Shown here: positions 17,500 through 25,090 of the stretch, piece by piece
Position numbering within the stretch: position 1 is the stretch's first letter
Layout of the letters: every line of letters starts with the position of its first letter
Origin: Saccharopolyspora hirsuta
GTDB taxonomy: Bacteria; Actinomycetota; Actinomycetes; Mycobacteriales; Pseudonocardiaceae
Direction of reading: 5' to 3'
NCBI RefSeq assembly: GCF_008630535.1
Contig: NZ_VWPH01000005.1
Location: forward strand, 124,001-188,000
Length of the DNA: 64,000 nucleotides
Notes under the pieces: generated by a model
The model's database searches: none
The model's input: the letters and a program-made list of their open reading frames with translations, nothing else
Told to the model about the DNA's origin: nothing
Program-made: the position numbers and the translations under genes

Positions 17500-18153
17500 G
17501 TGGTCGAGGGATTGCGGGAGCGCAAGAAGCGCCGGACGAGGCAGCACATCAGCCAGGTCGCGACCTCGCTGTTCGTGCAGCGGGGCTTCGACCAGGTCAC
17601 CATCGCCGAGGTCGCCGCCGCGGCGGAGGTGTCGGTCAACACCGTCTACAACTACTTCCCCACCAAGGAGGACCTGGTCCTGCCGCCCGAGGAGGCCTCG
17701 CCGCAGCGGCTGGCCGACATCGTGCGCGCCCGACCCGTCGGGCAGTCCGCGGCCGCGGCGGTGCTCGCGCAGCTGCGCGCGGAGGTGGCCCGGCGGGACC
17801 GGAAGCTGGGGCTGTCCCCGGGATTCGGCCCGGTGCTGGCCATGATGCGCGCCGCTCCCACCCTGCTGGCCCGCCTGGAGGATCTGGGCGGGCAGATGAC
17901 CGAAGCCCTGGCCGCGGTGCTCGCCGAGGAAACCGGCGCGGACGCCCAGGACCCGTTGCCGCGCGTGGTGGCCCACCAGCTCGGCGGCCTGCACTCGCTG
18001 GTCTACGCCGAGCTCGGCGCTCGCCTGGCCGAGGGCGTCGAACCCGAGGAGCTGGCCGAGGCCGCGTCGCGGCTGCTGGACGCCATCGAGCACGCACTCG
18101 GCGACAACATGCTCACCTACGCCATCAGGGAGGATCGGACGTGTTCCGAGTGA
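17500..18153 (+). CDS. TetR/AcrR family transcriptional regulator
   Basis: 217 residues. The HTH TIAEVAAAAEVSVNTVYNYF lies near residues 32-51, in the usual TetR place, with a Glu/Ala-rich ligand-binding C-terminal domain. GTG 17500 was chosen because a TAGAGT -10 ends eight bases upstream, indicating a leaderless mRNA. The upstream palindrome 17460-17479 is its probable operator. The following gene overlaps it by 13 bases, so they are co-transcribed. Confidence 0.88.
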   Translation: MVEGLRERKKRRTRQHISQVATSLFVQRGFDQVTIAEVAAAAEVSVNTVYNYFPTKEDLVLPPEEASPQRLADIVRARPVGQSAAAAVLAQLRAEVARRDRKLGLSPGFGPVLAMMRAAPTLLARLEDLGGQMTEALAAVLAEETGADAQDPLPRVVAHQLGGLHSLVYAELGARLAEGVEPEELAEAASRLLDAIEHALGDNMLTYAIREDRTCSE

Positions 18154-18440
18154 CGATCCGCGGCAAGTTCGACGGGATCAGCGAAGCGGGCCGCGAGCAG
18201 GTGCGTGCTGCCGCAGGTCCCGCGTTCACCGAAGCGGGCACCTTCACCCACGACGCGAGCGTCTCGACGTTCACCTTCCGCTGCCAGGTGCCCGTCCGCG
18301 ACGAGGACGACGACGACAAGGTCGCCACCCAGCGCGCGCTGGCCGCGCTGCAAGCCCACGGCCACCCGCACCAGGTCCTGCGCGTGGCGGTGACCGACAT
18401 GCGCCAGATCAAGATCCGCCGCAAGACCGGCCGGGCTTGA
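18141..18440 (+). CDS. Small conserved protein, DUF6204-like
   Basis: 99 residues starting FRVTIRGKFDGISEAGREQV, a pattern I associate with the DUF6204 family, ending in a basic tail (KIRRKTGRA). No catalytic motif is visible. GTG 18141 has GGAGG seven bases upstream and overlaps the TetR stop by 13 bases, so the two are translationally coupled. The function is unknown; conservation with a TetR partner suggests it is the regulated output or a ligand-related protein. Confidence 0.65.
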   Translation: MFRVTIRGKFDGISEAGREQVRAAAGPAFTEAGTFTHDASVSTFTFRCQVPVRDEDDDDKVATQRALAALQAHGHPHQVLRVAVTDMRQIKIRRKTGRA

Positions 18441-18452
18441 GGGCTTCCCGCG

Positions 18453-19073
18453 TCAGGCCCGGATGCCGCTGAGGATCGTCACGACGAGGCGGTCCAGGAA
18501 CTCCGGGGCAACGTCGAGGGGTTCCCCGGCGGGCTGGAGCAGGCGCGGCAGCACGACTTCGTAGCAGGCGCCGACGAGCAGCGCCGCGGCCGCCCCGGTG
18601 TCGGCGCCTGCGGCGATGCGGCCGTGCTGTTGTTCGGCGTCGAGGTAGGCGGTGAGGGTTTGGCGGAGGTTGTCGCCCTTCTTCGACCGGGGCCAGCTGT
18701 TGAACCGGGCCAGCACCTTGGGCTGGCCCAGCAGTCCGGCGAAGGCCGGCAGGATCCGCTCGTGCAGGTCGAGGATGTGCCGCAGGTAGGCGGCGAGGTT
18801 GGTCTCCAGCGGGCCTTCGCCGGGCTGCGGCGGGTCCGGCAGGACCCGCTCGGCCGCTTCGATGTGCGCCAGCAGCGCGTGCGCGAGCAGTTCTTCCTTG
18901 TCGGCGAAGTAGTTGTAGAGCACCCCGTCGGCGACCTGGGCCTCCCGCGCGATGGCGCGCACGGTCAGCGCGTCGGTGCGGCGCTGGGCGATGAGCCGCT
19001 CGGCGACGCCGATCAGGTGGTCGCGCAGGTCGGGACTGCCGCTGTCCCGGAGCGCGGCTGCGGTGCGCGGCAC
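18453..19073 (-). CDS. TetR/AcrR family transcriptional regulator
   Basis: 206 residues with the HTH LTVRAIAREAQVADGVLYNYF near residues 30-50. GTG 19073 has an excellent AGGAGG Shine-Dalgarno four bases upstream, so the longer upstream frame is not used. It is downstream of the SnoaL-like gene on the same strand (22 bases apart) and is probably the autoregulator of that operon through the tandem dyads at 19520-19549. Confidence 0.87.
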   Translation of the reverse strand: MPRTAAALRDSGSPDLRDHLIGVAERLIAQRRTDALTVRAIAREAQVADGVLYNYFADKEELLAHALLAHIEAAERVLPDPPQPGEGPLETNLAAYLRHILDLHERILPAFAGLLGQPKVLARFNSWPRSKKGDNLRQTLTAYLDAEQQHGRIAAGADTGAAAALLVGACYEVVLPRLLQPAGEPLDVAPEFLDRLVVTILSGIRA

Positions 19074-19095
19074 CTGTCCTCCTCGGAGCTGGGTC

Positions 19096-19518
19096 TCACG
19101 TGCGAATCCGAGTGTTCTGGAAGGTCCGGAACAACCACCGGCCATCCTGTCGGACGGCGACCTTGGTCTGGATGGAGAGGTCCTCGGCGCGGCATTCCCG
19201 CGCACCGGGCTGCAGGACGCAGTTGCCGCTGTTGACGACCACGGCCACGTCGTCCGAGACGAACTGCACGCTGCGCTCCCGCGGAGCCGACATCCGGGTC
19301 CCGGCCATGAAGGTGTCGAACCCGTGCTGCAGGCTCTCGGCGATGGCGGCGCGACCGCGCAGGTGACCGCCCATCACGTCGACGAAGTCGGCGTCCTCGG
19401 TGAAGGTCGCGGCGAACGCCGCCCCGTCGGTGCCCCACGCCTGCACCTGCTGCCGCTCGAGCTGATCCAACGCCGCCCTGTCCGAGTCCCGGGTCATGCG
19501 AACCACCACCCCATCCAT
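19096..19518 (-). CDS. SgcJ/EcaC family (SnoaL-like) protein
   Basis: 140-residue NTF2/SnoaL-like cone-fold protein. The patterns DSDRAALDQLERQQVQAWGT, FTEDADFVDVMGG and GRAAIAESLQHGFDTFMAGT follow the SgcJ/EcaC oxidoreductase family, usually of unknown substrate. A second ATG at 19497 is the alternative start. The operator 19520-19549 begins two bases before the start codon. It is first in a two-gene operon with TetR. Confidence 0.8.
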   Translation of the reverse strand: MDGVVVRMTRDSDRAALDQLERQQVQAWGTDGAAFAATFTEDADFVDVMGGHLRGRAAIAESLQHGFDTFMAGTRMSAPRERSVQFVSDDVAVVVNSGNCVLQPGARECRAEDLSIQTKVAVRQDGRWLFRTFQNTRIRT

Positions 19519-19519
19519 T

Positions 19520-19549
19520 GTGAACCGGTGTTCATGAACGAGTGTTCAC
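19520..19549. promoter_or_regulatory. Two adjacent TGAAC-N4-GTTCA dyads (TetR operator)
   Basis: TGAACCGGTGTTCA (19521-19534) and TGAACGAGTGTTCA (19535-19548) are two 14-base palindromes placed back to back. Their central join GTTCATGAAC is itself a perfect 10-base palindrome, so three nested dyads form a symmetric 30-base block. It covers the start of the SnoaL-like/TetR operon. Two TetR dimers could bind side by side. Confidence 0.7.
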
Positions 19550-19572
19550 AGTATGCGGGTGGTGGATCGCGG

Positions 19573-19811
19573 TCAAGCGCCGATCAGGAGCACGGGCCCG
19601 GCGGCATCGACAAGGGCTACTTCGCGCACCAGAAGTACGGCTACGACGAGGACTTGGACGACAACGGCACCGCCGACTGCTCGGATCCCGACGTCAGCCA
19701 GCCCACCGGCACGGGCGGTTTCTGCCTGGCGCCGACGGCGGCCCCTACACCACCGAGAACGATTGGTCGCCGCTGAAGGCCGCCTTCAAGGGCGACGACC
19801 TGCCGCGATGA
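19573..19811 (+). pseudogene. Frameshifted remnant of an unrecognised protein
   Basis: Frame one gives GGIDKGYFAHQKYGYDEDLD and DNGTADCSDPDVSQPTGTGG; the homology-like text jumps near 19730 to another frame (DGGPYTTENDWSPLKAAFKG) and stops at 19811. The composition (Asp/Gly-rich, Tyr/Trp) looks like real protein rather than a shadow frame. I do not recognise the family. No start or Shine-Dalgarno fits, so only the 3' end survives. Confidence 0.4.
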
Positions 19812-19826
19812 CGCCGAAATCCGCCA

Positions 19827-19882
19827 AGCGGACCCCCTTGATCGTTTCGTCACGGTGACGGATTCGATCAAGGGGGTCCGCT
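19827..19882. terminator. Long inverted-repeat terminator
   Basis: Perfect 18-base arms (19827-19844 and 19865-19882, starting AGCGGACCCCCTTG) flank a 20-base loop that itself holds CGTCAC-G-GTGACG. The structure is symmetric, so it can serve both the esterase operon ending three bases later and the + strand remnant. There is no T-run. Confidence 0.75.
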
Positions 19883-19884
19883 GG

Positions 19885-21324
19885 TCACCACATCGACAGG
19901 TCGCGGGCCGTGGTGTTCTCCGATACCGCATCGAAGCGCCGCAGCCGGTTTCCCGTGCCGAACCGCGGCCAGCCGGGATCACCGGTGGCCGCGAAGGACA
20001 CCCACGCCCCGTGCATCTCCTTCGCCAGCGCCGCTGGCGGCTCCCCCGCGCCGAGCAGCGCCTGCGGGCCGCGCAGGACCGGGAGGTCGAGCAGGTCGAA
20101 GACGAAGGGCAGCTCGACCGAGTGCGCCGCACCGAGCTGACCGTCCACAGCGGACGAGCGCCAGCCGAACTCGTAGACGTGCGCGTTGCCGTGGGCTTCG
20201 GCCAGCCTGCGGCCACCGACGGTGAACATGGCGTCGCCGAGGATCGCCGACCGCAGCTCGCCGTGCCCGGCGCCAGGCCGCTGCGCCCGGTAGGCGGCGA
20301 TGAGCGCGTCGGGATCGCGGTGCACGCGGGCGGCGAGTTCTCGCACGTCAGCGGCCGTCGAGGCGGCCAGGCTCCCCTGCGGGGCGAGGTAGAGGTTGCC
20401 CTCCTCGGCGGTGGAGCCCACCAGCAGGTCCACCTCGGCCAGGTCGCTCTCGGCGGGCTGGCGCTCCAGCACCACGTCGAACGGGGTGAGGCCGACCAGC
20501 GGGTCGAACTCCCCCGCCGTCCGCAGGTCCAGGCCGGTCAGTCCGGGCATGATCTCGACCAGCCGCTCGTCGGGCACGGCGCTGAATCCGGCCGCGGTCG
20601 GTTCGACGCCGAGCGCCGCTGCCGCCGCGCGGGTCACCACCGCGGCCTGGTCGGGTGAGAACGCGCCGAGCCCGTTGCCGCTCTGCACGATCGCGCGGCG
20701 GAACAGCCCGGTGGCCTCGGCGGTGGCCAGCAACGCGGCGACGAGCGTGGCACCGGCGGACTGGCCGAACAGCGTGACGTTGCCGGGGTCGCCGCCGAAG
20801 GCTTCGATGTTGTCCCGCACCCACCGCAGGGCGGCGATGACGTCGAGCAGCCCGCGGTTGCGCGGTGCCCCGGCCACGTCGAGGAAACCGGTGATGCCCA
20901 GCCGGTAGTTGAGGGTCACCAGCACCACGTCGTCGCGGGCGAAGGCGGTGCCGTCGGCGAGCGGTGAGCGGGTCGAGCCGGAGATGAACCCGCCGCCGTG
21001 CACGAACACCATCACCGGGCGGCCGTCGGCGGCGTGCGGCGACCAGACGTTGACGGTGAGGAACTCCTCGCCCCGGACCCAGCCGGGCCCGAAGAACGGC
21101 GACATGTCCAGCGTCGCGAACCCGCCCCGGTTCGGTTGGGGCGCGGTCGGTCCTGGCCGGGTCGCATCGCGGATGCCCGACCAGCCCGGGTGCGGTCCCG
21201 GAGCGGCGAACCGCCCGGACCCGCGCGGTGGAGCGGCGTAGGGGATGCTCAGGAAGCGCCGCACACCGTCGTGGGTGCTGCCGCGCACCGTTCCCCCGGT
21301 GGTGGCCACGGTGATGTCGGACAT
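19885..21324 (-). CDS. Type B carboxylesterase
   Basis: 479 residues of the carboxylesterase/lipase family. The oxyanion loop is VFVHGGGFISG, the nucleophile is in FGQSAGA, and the acid is in a TAEEG-type segment. The residues around AAHSVELPFVF carry the catalytic His. ATG 21324 has an AGGAGA Shine-Dalgarno. It follows the MBL-fold hydrolase on the same strand with an 11-base gap, so they form a two-gene operon ending in the long terminator at 19827. Confidence 0.88.
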   Translation of the reverse strand: MSDITVATTGGTVRGSTHDGVRRFLSIPYAAPPRGSGRFAAPGPHPGWSGIRDATRPGPTAPQPNRGGFATLDMSPFFGPGWVRGEEFLTVNVWSPHAADGRPVMVFVHGGGFISGSTRSPLADGTAFARDDVVLVTLNYRLGITGFLDVAGAPRNRGLLDVIAALRWVRDNIEAFGGDPGNVTLFGQSAGATLVAALLATAEATGLFRRAIVQSGNGLGAFSPDQAAVVTRAAAAALGVEPTAAGFSAVPDERLVEIMPGLTGLDLRTAGEFDPLVGLTPFDVVLERQPAESDLAEVDLLVGSTAEEGNLYLAPQGSLAASTAADVRELAARVHRDPDALIAAYRAQRPGAGHGELRSAILGDAMFTVGGRRLAEAHGNAHVYEFGWRSSAVDGQLGAAHSVELPFVFDLLDLPVLRGPQALLGAGEPPAALAKEMHGAWVSFAATGDPGWPRFGTGNRLRRFDAVSENTTARDLSMW

Positions 21325-21335
21325 GGGTTCTCCTG

Positions 21336-22238
21336 TCAGATCCGGGCGAACGGCGCCCACGACTTGATGGCGAACTTCTCGCCGTCCCGCACGATCTCGG
21401 CGCCTCCGTGCCCGCCGAGGTGCGCGGGCAGCACCAGGGTGTTGGTGTCAGCGGCCTGCCCGAGCAGCCGCTGGCGCGTGGCCCTGGCCGCGGCCGGGTC
21501 CTCGCAGAAGCAGCTGTTGGCGGCGGGTTCGACGAACTGCGCGGCGGTGTGCAGCATGTCCCCGACGAACAGCGCTCGGTCGCTGCCCGAGGCCAGGCTC
21601 AGCACGGACGATCCGGGGGTGTGCCCGGGTGCTGGCAGCAGGCGCAGGTTGCCGTCGATGACGTGCTCGTCCTCCCACAGCTGGGTCTGCCCGGCGCGGT
21701 GCACCGGGGCGACGCTGTCGGCGAAGACGTTCTCGTTGCCGCCGCCCAGCGCCGGGTCGTGGCCGTCGGCGGGGTTCCAGAAGTCGAAGTCCGCGCGCGA
21801 CATCAGGTAGGTGGCGTTGGGGAAGGTCGGCACCCACTCGCCGTCCACCAGCCGGGTGTTCCAGCCGACGTGGTCGACGTGCAGGTGCGTGTTGATCACC
21901 AGGTCGACGTCCTCCGGCTGGACACCGGCCCGCGCGAGGTTGCCGAGGAAGTCGGTCTGGAGGTGGTGCCACACCGGCGAGTTCGGGCGTTCCTTGTGGT
22001 TGCCCACGCCGGTGTCCACCAGGATCGTCCTGCCCTCGCTGCGCAGCAGCCAGGTCTGGATCGCGCACACGCAGGCGTCCGCGGCGGGGTCGAGGAAGTC
22101 CGGCACCAGCCACGACTCGTGGTCGCGCCAGCTCTGCGCGGGAATCTCGGGGAAGAACTCGCCGGGCGAGAGCCCGACGGATCCGTAGTACTCGATGACG
22201 CGGGTGATCGTGACCTCACCCAGCTCGATTTCTCGCAT
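21336..22238 (-). CDS. MBL fold metallo-hydrolase
   Basis: 300 residues. The zinc motif is THLHVDHVGW (HxHxDH), followed by APGHTPGSSV, the GDMLHT segment and the C-terminal PAHLGGH, which gives the full set of ligands. It may act on ester or lactone bonds in the same route as the downstream esterase. ATG 22238 has GGAG five bases upstream. It lies below an operator (22316-22338) that matches another beside the XRE regulator. Confidence 0.87.
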   Translation of the reverse strand: MREIELGEVTITRVIEYYGSVGLSPGEFFPEIPAQSWRDHESWLVPDFLDPAADACVCAIQTWLLRSEGRTILVDTGVGNHKERPNSPVWHHLQTDFLGNLARAGVQPEDVDLVINTHLHVDHVGWNTRLVDGEWVPTFPNATYLMSRADFDFWNPADGHDPALGGGNENVFADSVAPVHRAGQTQLWEDEHVIDGNLRLLPAPGHTPGSSVLSLASGSDRALFVGDMLHTAAQFVEPAANSCFCEDPAAARATRQRLLGQAADTNTLVLPAHLGGHGGAEIVRDGEKFAIKSWAPFARI

Positions 22239-22315
22239 GGCTGCTCCGGGGGTTCTCGGATCGGGATCTCCCCCAGCGTGCGCGCCGCCGCAGCCGGTGA
22301 ACCAGCCCCGGTCGT

Positions 22316-22338
22316 GCCTACCACTGGCAGTGGCAGGC
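22316..22338. promoter_or_regulatory. MmyB-type operator upstream of the MBL/esterase operon
   Basis: A 23-base odd palindrome built of GCCT-N-CCACTG-N-CAGTGG-N-AGGC with all arm bases paired. A near-copy lies at 22557-22579 beside the regulator gene. I infer this is the operator by which the regulator at 22612 controls the operon. Confidence 0.65.
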
Positions 22339-22350
22339 AAGCGAATTCCG

Positions 22351-22518
22351 CTATCGCCGGGCTTGCTCCGCTTCGGTCTCCAGGTCCGCGCGGCTGGCCG
22401 CTCCGGCGAGTTCGCCCGCGCGGCACCGGTCGGCCATGTCGGAGGCGCGCAGCGGCTTGCCGTCGTCGTGGAAGTAGCTGCCCGGGTGGTCCGTGAACTC
22501 CAGCCGTCGGCGCAGCAC
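22351..22518 (-). CDS. Small hypothetical ORF between the two operators
   Basis: 55 codons from GTG 22518, reading LRRRLEFTDHPGSYFHDDGK and ending TEAEQARR. The codon pattern is coding-like and the frame opens just below the operator copy at 22557-22579, pointing away from the regulator. No family is recognised and there is no clear Shine-Dalgarno. It could be a real small gene or the tail of a lost one. Confidence 0.4.
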   Translation of the reverse strand: MLRRRLEFTDHPGSYFHDDGKPLRASDMADRCRAGELAGAASRADLETEAEQARR

Positions 22519-22556
22519 CCGGGCCTGGTCGGCGTCCTGACGTCGCTGGCGGCCGT

Positions 22557-22579
22557 GCCTACCACTGACAGGGGCAGGC
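22557..22579. promoter_or_regulatory. MmyB-type operator beside the regulator gene
   Basis: Second copy of the 23-base operator; it shares GCCTACCACTG and GGCAGGC with the site at 22316-22338 but has one arm mismatch (CAGGGG for CAGTGG). It lies 33 bases upstream of the regulator start, in the place for autoregulation, and also in front of the small ORF on the other strand. Confidence 0.65.
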
Positions 22580-22611
22580 TCGCTGGCGGTGGTGAGGGCA
22601 TAGTGGGGGTC

Positions 22612-23502
22612 ATGAGCAGTTCTGGGCATCTCGGCGAGTTCCTGCGCGCGCGGCGGGCGCGTCTGCGACCCGAAGACGTCGGGCTGGTCACCCCGCCGGG
22701 ACGCCGCCGGGTCGCCGGGTTGCGCCGCGAGGAACTGGCGCAGCTGGCCGGGGTCAGCGTCTCGTACTACACGCGGTTGGAGCAGCACCAGTCGGTCAAC
22801 GCCTCCGACGGGGTGCTCGACGCGTTGGCCACGGCCCTGCGCCTGGACGATCACGAACGCGCCCACCTGCGGGAGCTGGCCGCGCAGCGGCCCCGTCCGC
22901 GCAAGCGCCCTCCGGTGGAGCGCGTCAAGGGGCTCACCCGCGAACTGCTGCAGTCGCTGAAGGATGTTCCGGCGGTGGTCGTCGGGCGGCGCTGTGACGT
23001 GCTGGCGTGGACTCCGCTGGGCCACGCCCTGCTGGCCGGGCACATCGACCCGGCGGCGCCGGAGTGCCCCGGCGAGCGCCCGAACCTGGTCCGGATGCTG
23101 TTCCTGGACCAGCACACCCGCGAGCTCTACGTCGACTGGGACCGCAAGGCGCGCGGCCTGGTGGCCAGCCTCCGGTTGGCGGCGGGGCGGCACCCCGACG
23201 ACGCGCTGCTGGCCTCGCTGGTCGGCGAGCTGTCCGTGAAGTGCCCGGAGTTCGTCGCGATGTGGGGCGATCACCGGGTCAAGCCCTGCGTGGGCGACAC
23301 CTTCCGGCTGCGCCACCCGCTGGTGGGCGATCTGACCATCACCCAGCAGAGCCTGCAGCTCACCCACTCACCGGAGCAGTCCCTCGTGCTGGTCACGGCC
23401 GAGGAGGGCTCCAGCTCGGCCGACACCCTCAAGCTGCTGGGCCAGCTGTCCGCGCGATCCGACCGGGCCCCGGCGGAACTGGCTGAGCCAACACCGCGTT
23501 GA
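22612..23502 (+). CDS. XRE family regulator with MmyB-like ligand-binding domain
   Basis: 296 residues. The HTH has RRVAGLRREELAQLAGVSVS and YYTRLEQHQ, and a MmyB-type C-terminal domain follows (NLVRMLFLDQHTRELYVDWD). It is the same family as the gene at 7893. Two operator-like palindromes flank the neighbouring region (22316 and 22557), which supports autoregulation plus control of the MBL/esterase operon. ATG 22612 follows a G-rich stretch. Confidence 0.88.
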   Translation: MSSSGHLGEFLRARRARLRPEDVGLVTPPGRRRVAGLRREELAQLAGVSVSYYTRLEQHQSVNASDGVLDALATALRLDDHERAHLRELAAQRPRPRKRPPVERVKGLTRELLQSLKDVPAVVVGRRCDVLAWTPLGHALLAGHIDPAAPECPGERPNLVRMLFLDQHTRELYVDWDRKARGLVASLRLAAGRHPDDALLASLVGELSVKCPEFVAMWGDHRVKPCVGDTFRLRHPLVGDLTITQQSLQLTHSPEQSLVLVTAEEGSSSADTLKLLGQLSARSDRAPAELAEPTPR

Positions 23503-23508
23503 CGCCCG

Positions 23509-24693
23509 CTACCGCTGGGGAAGCCATCCGCGGTGCAGTGCCGGGGACAGGTCGTGGGCGGCGGAGAGCGCGAGGTTCTCCGCGTCGTGCAGGTAGCCCT
23601 CCGTGGTGGTCAGGGAGGAGTGCCCGAGGTCGCGCTGGACCTGGCGCGGCTCCGCGCCCCGGTTCTTGGCGTGGGTGGCGTAGGAGTGCCGGGCGGAGTG
23701 CGGGTGGATCGTCTCGCGCAGGGGTCCGAGGTGGGCGGCGATGAACGCCGCCTGCTCACTGGCGAGCAGTTCCCGCAACCACCGGGCGCGGGGCGGTGGC
23801 GCGTCGGCGGGCGGGGCGAACGTGGCGCACAACCGGCGCAGCACGGCTTGGACGTGGGAGACGTGCACGCGCGCCCCGGTGCGGGTGATGAACAGCGGTT
23901 CGCGGGTGCGGGCACCGACTTGGCCGGTGCGGGCGGGCACCCTCGCCGGTTTCCGCTCGGCGAGGTAGGCGTCGACGGTGTCGGCGACCGGCGGGGCCAG
24001 CGCCACGCGCCGGTCCTTGGCTCCCTTGCCGTGCACCCGGAGCGCAGCTGGCCCGCCGGGTTCCGGTCGGTGGTAGTCGTCGAGGTTGACGCCCACGAGC
24101 TCTTCGGCGCGCACGCCGGTGCCGATGAGGATCTCGACCATCGCGCGGTCGCGTCGCCCGTGGCGGTGGCGGTCGGCGAGCAGGTAGGCGGCCAGTAGCA
24201 GAGCGCGGCAGGCTTCGAAGGACCACAGCACCGTGCGGGACGGGGTCCCGTTCGGGCGGTTGAGGTGCTGGGCGGCGCGGTCGACCATGGCCACCGGGTT
24301 GTGCTCCACGAGTCCTTCCCGGACCAGGTACTTGCGGTAGAAGGCCGACACCGCCGAGAGCATCCGCGCGCGGGTGGCGTCGCTGTACCCGGCTTCGGCC
24401 AGTTCGGCGAGCCAGCGCTCGACGTGCTCGACCCGGATCTCGGCGAACGAGGTGAACCCGTTGTTCACGCACCACGGCAGCCATTCCAGGCCGGAGGGCT
24501 GCGCGCGGCGGGAGCGGCCGCGGCGCCGGGTCGGGTCCGGCGGCCGGTAGCCGGGCACCCAGTCCAGCGGGATCCCGAGGTCGGTGGCGTAGGCCAGCCG
24601 GGTGTTCAACGACGCGTAGATGCGCAGGAACTCCGCGAACCGCTCCCGGCTGGTCTTGTCCGGCTGGCCCAGCGCGGCCACCGCCTTGCTCAC
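23509..24693 (-). CDS. Site-specific tyrosine recombinase/integrase
   Basis: 394 residues. An N-terminal core-binding domain (the SFAEIRVEHVERWLAEL segment) is followed by the catalytic domain. The Arg is in IGTGVRAEEL, the Lys in HGKGAKDRR, His/Arg in HPHSARHSYATH, the second His in LGHSSLTTTEGY, where the Tyr is the nucleophile. All residues are present, so it should be active. GTG 24693 has GGAGGA eight bases upstream; ATG 24720 is an alternative. No excisionase is nearby and no tRNA is adjacent. The convergent gene ends seven bases away. Confidence 0.87.
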   Translation of the reverse strand: MSKAVAALGQPDKTSRERFAEFLRIYASLNTRLAYATDLGIPLDWVPGYRPPDPTRRRGRSRRAQPSGLEWLPWCVNNGFTSFAEIRVEHVERWLAELAEAGYSDATRARMLSAVSAFYRKYLVREGLVEHNPVAMVDRAAQHLNRPNGTPSRTVLWSFEACRALLLAAYLLADRHRHGRRDRAMVEILIGTGVRAEELVGVNLDDYHRPEPGGPAALRVHGKGAKDRRVALAPPVADTVDAYLAERKPARVPARTGQVGARTREPLFITRTGARVHVSHVQAVLRRLCATFAPPADAPPPRARWLRELLASEQAAFIAAHLGPLRETIHPHSARHSYATHAKNRGAEPRQVQRDLGHSSLTTTEGYLHDAENLALSAAHDLSPALHRGWLPQR

Positions 24694-24894
24694 CGGCGAT
24701 TCCTCCCTCGCAACGTCCATGCCTCCGCTCGGCGGGCATGCGCTGTTCCATGATCGAGCATCCGCGGCGGCTCCCGCCGAGCACCTCCTCGCACCGCTCT
24801 CCTTTTCGTCACCGTGACCAAACAGTCCGGTGTCTCTGGCTGCTCAGCCTGATTCTTCGGACCGTTTTCTCGGCCCCCTAGTTTTCGTTGCCTC

Positions 24895-24917
24895 AGACGG
24901 CGGCCTTCGGGCCGTCT
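24895..24917. repeat. Hairpin in the recombinase/coiled-coil gap
   Basis: AGACGGC and GCCGTCT form 7-base arms with a GGCCTTCGG loop that can pair further. It could be a terminator or a protein site. Confidence 0.5.
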
Positions 24918-24945
24918 TCCGATTCGCTGCCGATCCACAGTCGAG

Positions 24946-24977
24946 ATCATATGCATAATCCTCCTTATCCATATGAT
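24946..24977. repeat. Inverted repeat, 13-base arms, AT-rich
   Basis: ATCATATGCATAA and TTATCCATATGAT pair with one mismatch around a 6-base spacer. It is markedly AT-rich for this genome. Confidence 0.65.
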
Positions 24978-24998
24978 TCCGACACACCCTCCCATGTC

Positions 24999-25057
24999 GG
25001 CTAGTTCCAGTTTGGATTCTGGAAGATCATGTTAGAGTTTTGAAACTGAAACTAGCC
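24999..25057. repeat. Inverted repeat, 15-base arms, 29-base spacer
   Basis: GGCTAGTTCCAGTTT (24999-25013) and AAACTGAAACTAGCC (25043-25057) pair with one mismatch. The right arm ends 33 bases before the coiled-coil gene start, in its promoter or leader. Confidence 0.6.
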
Positions 25058-25090
25058 AGTCAGGAAAAGTGCAGGTCAGATCGAGATGGG

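Larger units (their letters stand above)
24721..25090. other. Gene-free, AT-richer region with three inverted repeats
   Basis: This 370-base divergent gap separates the recombinase from the coiled-coil gene. It is visibly poorer in GC than its surroundings. It holds a hairpin (24895-24917), a 13-base-arm inverted repeat (24946-24977) and a 15-base-arm inverted repeat (24999-25057). No coding frame is supported. It may contain promoters for both genes and recombinase or other protein sites. Confidence 0.7.
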
